Origin: JAIXWP01 sp965247015
Lineage (GTDB): Bacteria > Bacteroidota > Bacteroidia > Flavobacteriales_D > Sanyastnellaceae
Direction: 5' to 3'
Length of the DNA: 64,000 nt
Assembly: GCA_965247015.1 (NCBI GenBank)
Contig: CBDFGG010000004.1
Coordinates: 682,001-746,000, forward strand
Shown here piece by piece: positions 62,307-64,000 of this stretch. The notes under the pieces were generated by a model that worked only from the letters and a program-made list of their open reading frames with translations, did no database searches and had not been told where the DNA came from. Within the stretch, counting starts at the first letter, position 1; each line of letters begins with the position of its first letter. Both the position numbers and the translations under genes were made by a program.

Positions 62307-63167
62307 TCAATAGTGCCATAGATCGTGCTCAGCAAGGAAAAGGTCGTTCTTGACTTTTTCACTTTCTAGAAGCGCATCAATACCTTGAGCATAGCTAGCG
62401 ATATCGCGATCGAATACGTTGTCCTCTTTGATGATGTATCCAGAGAAGATTCTCTTTTGGAACAAATCATCGAAAGTCATACGCTGCGATTCATTGTGAA
62501 GATTGTATACTTCATTGTTTGCGAAAACGTAACGACACTCTGGGAAGTAGAGCCAGAATAAATCTTTCTTACCCTTTACCTCTCCTTCGTCATTTGTTAG
62601 AAGAACTACTGGAGCAATACCAAGAATTCTTACATAACGCTCAGAACGTTGTTTGTCGAATACCCAAACTTCTTTGATTTTGTATGCTACAACATCATCA
62701 GAAGCGTAAGGTTCCTTGCTTTCCACTGGCTCTTTTTCACCAGTATCAAGATTCTCAACGTAACGAAGACGAACAGGATTGAGCAATGAATCTACATCCT
62801 CTGCTGTGAGTGGATAGCGGAATTCATCATCCTCTTGTGTTGGACCTAGGCCATATGCAGTCAATGAGAAATCTTCTAGAATAGCTGTTCTCATTACATC
62901 AAACAAGCTCTTTCTGTTCTGGATCTCATCAATTGGAAGGTACAATGACTGGTTCATCTTTTGACGAAGGTCGATGTACTGCCAAATACGACGCTCCCAC
63001 ATCACATCCGCTTGACGCAGGTGTGGGTATGGTACTACTTTACGCGTTGGGTTGTGCTCAGGAACATAGGCACCGTCGAGGACAGTTTGTGTTCCACCTT
63101 GCGCCCAGCTCGACGCAGAAACGAAGAGCATCGCTAGAGTAATGAGGGTTAGAATCGATTTTTTCAT
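62307..63167 (-). CDS. gldN: Gliding motility / T9SS protein GldN
   Basis: The 286-residue protein has a signal peptide (about 1-22, ASSWA before Q). The GldN/PorN signature includes DVMWERRIWQYIDLRQKMNQ, LYLPIDE, RSLFDVM-type helix (here RKSLFDVMRTAI), then VWVFDKQRSERYVRILGIAPV and LFWLYFPECRYVFANNEVYN. GldN forms a periplasmic ring with the lipoprotein GldK, part of the T9SS. It follows gldM with a 19-bp gap, as in the conserved gldKLMN order. A strong terminator ends the operon. Confidence 0.96.
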   Translation of the reverse strand: MKKSILTLITLAMLFVSASSWAQGGTQTVLDGAYVPEHNPTRKVVPYPHLRQADVMWERRIWQYIDLRQKMNQSLYLPIDEIQNRKSLFDVMRTAILEDFSLTAYGLGPTQEDDEFRYPLTAEDVDSLLNPVRLRYVENLDTGEKEPVESKEPYASDDVVAYKIKEVWVFDKQRSERYVRILGIAPVVLLTNDEGEVKGKKDLFWLYFPECRYVFANNEVYNLHNESQRMTFDDLFQKRIFSGYIIKEDNVFDRDIASYAQGIDALLESEKVKNDLFLAEHDLWHY

Positions 63168-63186
63168 GATTGCACGATTATATCTA

Positions 63187-64000
63187 TTATATCACTTTCA
63201 ATGTGATTGGAGAAAGCTTTCTTGTTTGACCATCTGGCATGTCTACCATGATATCCTCCAAGAAGATACGCTCTCCTTTCTTAGCTTTCTTAATAGCCTC
63301 GCGGTTTGCTTCACTAAGCGCATTACCGCCGTTTGGATATTCTTTCAAGTTACCGCTACCGTTAGCAATGGTGATCTTGAATGATTTTACCTTCACGGTC
63401 ACGTTGAAGTCAAAGCCTTCCATATCTGCACGAACACCCGCAGCGACACCAGCCTCACCTTGTGAGATAGTGCTATCTGTTGGCTTCTTACCAGCGAATG
63501 ATGGAACTGGATCTGGAATTCGCTTCACACGGAATTCCTTGCTACCAATGCTCTTTTTCTGTCCGTTTACAGTTGCAGAAACAGAAATGATTGCTTTCTG
63601 ATCAGCACCTGGCTTTACATTCCACTGACCTTTATCTGCCTTTGCAAAAGTTTGACAACCTTGGCAAGTCGCTTCGATTTGGTCTTGTGGAACACCTGGA
63701 ACAGAGATCTCAACTGGATTATCCAAACCACGGTAGAATACGTTCATTTGAACTGGAGAGATAACTAATGCTGGCTCACCTACAAAGAACGGAGGAACTA
63801 CGAATGGGATGTAAGTTTCAACACCGTCTTTCATGTATGCAATTTGACCACGGTAGCCGTGCTCACCTAATGACATACCACCAGTACTAGTTTTGAAAAT
63901 ACACTTTCCATCAGGACCAGAAACAATAGCTGACTTTCCTGCTACATCAAATACAGCAGGCGTTGCATTTGCTCCAGCTTCACCACCCATGTACACTTTC
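63187..64000 (-). CDS. gldM: Gliding motility / T9SS protein GldM, C-terminal part
   Basis: The frame is open to the right edge, so the N-terminal helix and first periplasmic domains lie beyond the window; about 271 residues are visible. Identifying segments are GYRGQIAYMKDGVETYIPF, the MNVFYRGLDNPVEISVPG domain boundary and KEFRVKRIPDPVPSFAGK. GldM with GldL forms the proton-driven motor that powers T9SS and gliding. gldN follows 19 bp after its stop, supporting the call. Confidence 0.95.
   Translation of the reverse strand, partial: KVYMGGEAGANATPAVFDVAGKSAIVSGPDGKCIFKTSTGGMSLGEHGYRGQIAYMKDGVETYIPFVVPPFFVGEPALVISPVQMNVFYRGLDNPVEISVPGVPQDQIEATCQGCQTFAKADKGQWNVKPGADQKAIISVSATVNGQKKSIGSKEFRVKRIPDPVPSFAGKKPTDSTISQGEAGVAAGVRADMEGFDFNVTVKVKSFKITIANGSGNLKEYPNGGNALSEANREAIKKAKKGERIFLEDIMVDMPDGQTRKLSPITLKVI

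Overview
The window looks like a contiguous piece of a Bacteroidota chromosome, most likely from the Flavobacteriales/Cryomorphaceae side of the phylum, with moderate-to-low GC. The evidence is gldN and gldM (gliding motility and type IX secretion) at the right edge, two PorV/PorQ-family barrels, two proteins with ordinary type A T9SS sorting domains, DUF4290, the Bacteroidota promoter type (TTTG about 20 nt upstream of TAnnTTTG), and mostly SD-poor starts. No tRNA, rRNA, CRISPR array, IS element or prophage is visible. Gene density is high. Only two gaps exceed 300 bp: 43579-44028 upstream of katG and 54544-55115 between nrdB and secA.

Layout. 0-5.1 kb: the 3' part of a very large secreted protein and a PorV/PorQ-like barrel. 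5.2-15.5 kb: greA, a HIT protein, a soluble multi-PAS histidine kinase with a receiver, hemB, a lipoprotein, yidD, a HupE-like protein, DUF4290, a PcrA/UvrD helicase and an NtrC-like regulator. 15.5-21.2 kb: a minus-strand envelope/polysaccharide operon (GT2, OppC-type permease, GDP-fucose synthase, Wzi/RemB-like barrel, WecA-like transferase). 21.3-29.5 kb: ruvC, ddl, a secreted C1 peptidase, a monofunctional transglycosylase, a barrel, a T9SS beta-propeller protein, purK, a YdeI-like protein, thyA and folA. 29.6-37.1 kb: hemA-hemC-hemD, a second PorV/PorQ-like protein, ctaA, an HMA lipoprotein, an EamA transporter and a methyltransferase. 37.1-43.6 kb: rplU-rpmA, serS, a lipoprotein, a TPR protein, and an ECF sigma / membrane protein / DUF4097-like operon. 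43.6-50.8 kb: a repeat-rich gap, katG, and a run of small accessory enzymes (serine hydrolase, two DUF1801, tag, DUF4256, VanW-like, a tiny membrane protein). 50.8-64 kb: nrdA, nrdB, secA, a T9SS cargo, an ABC-F ATPase, gldN and the C-terminal part of gldM.

How the genes relate. Tetrapyrrole synthesis is split between hemB and hemACD, and ctaA is a downstream heme user. thyA-folA, purK and nrdAB supply nucleotides. ddl, the transglycosylase and the WecA-like enzyme serve the envelope. SecA, GldM/GldN, the PorV-like barrels and the CTD-bearing cargo together describe an export route to the cell surface.

The most unusual signal is not a gene. An 18-bp palindrome family, ACCGAA-N6-TTCGGT (one copy has N10), occurs six times between 18 and 47 kb inside unrelated coding sequences. 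One copy lies exactly across a stop/start overlap. By a rough base-composition estimate far fewer than one copy is expected. It resembles a dispersed chromosomal recognition site or highly iterated palindrome. A second unusual structure is a nested inverted repeat built from TGACAAA-type heptamers and CTCGGC hairpins upstream of katG.
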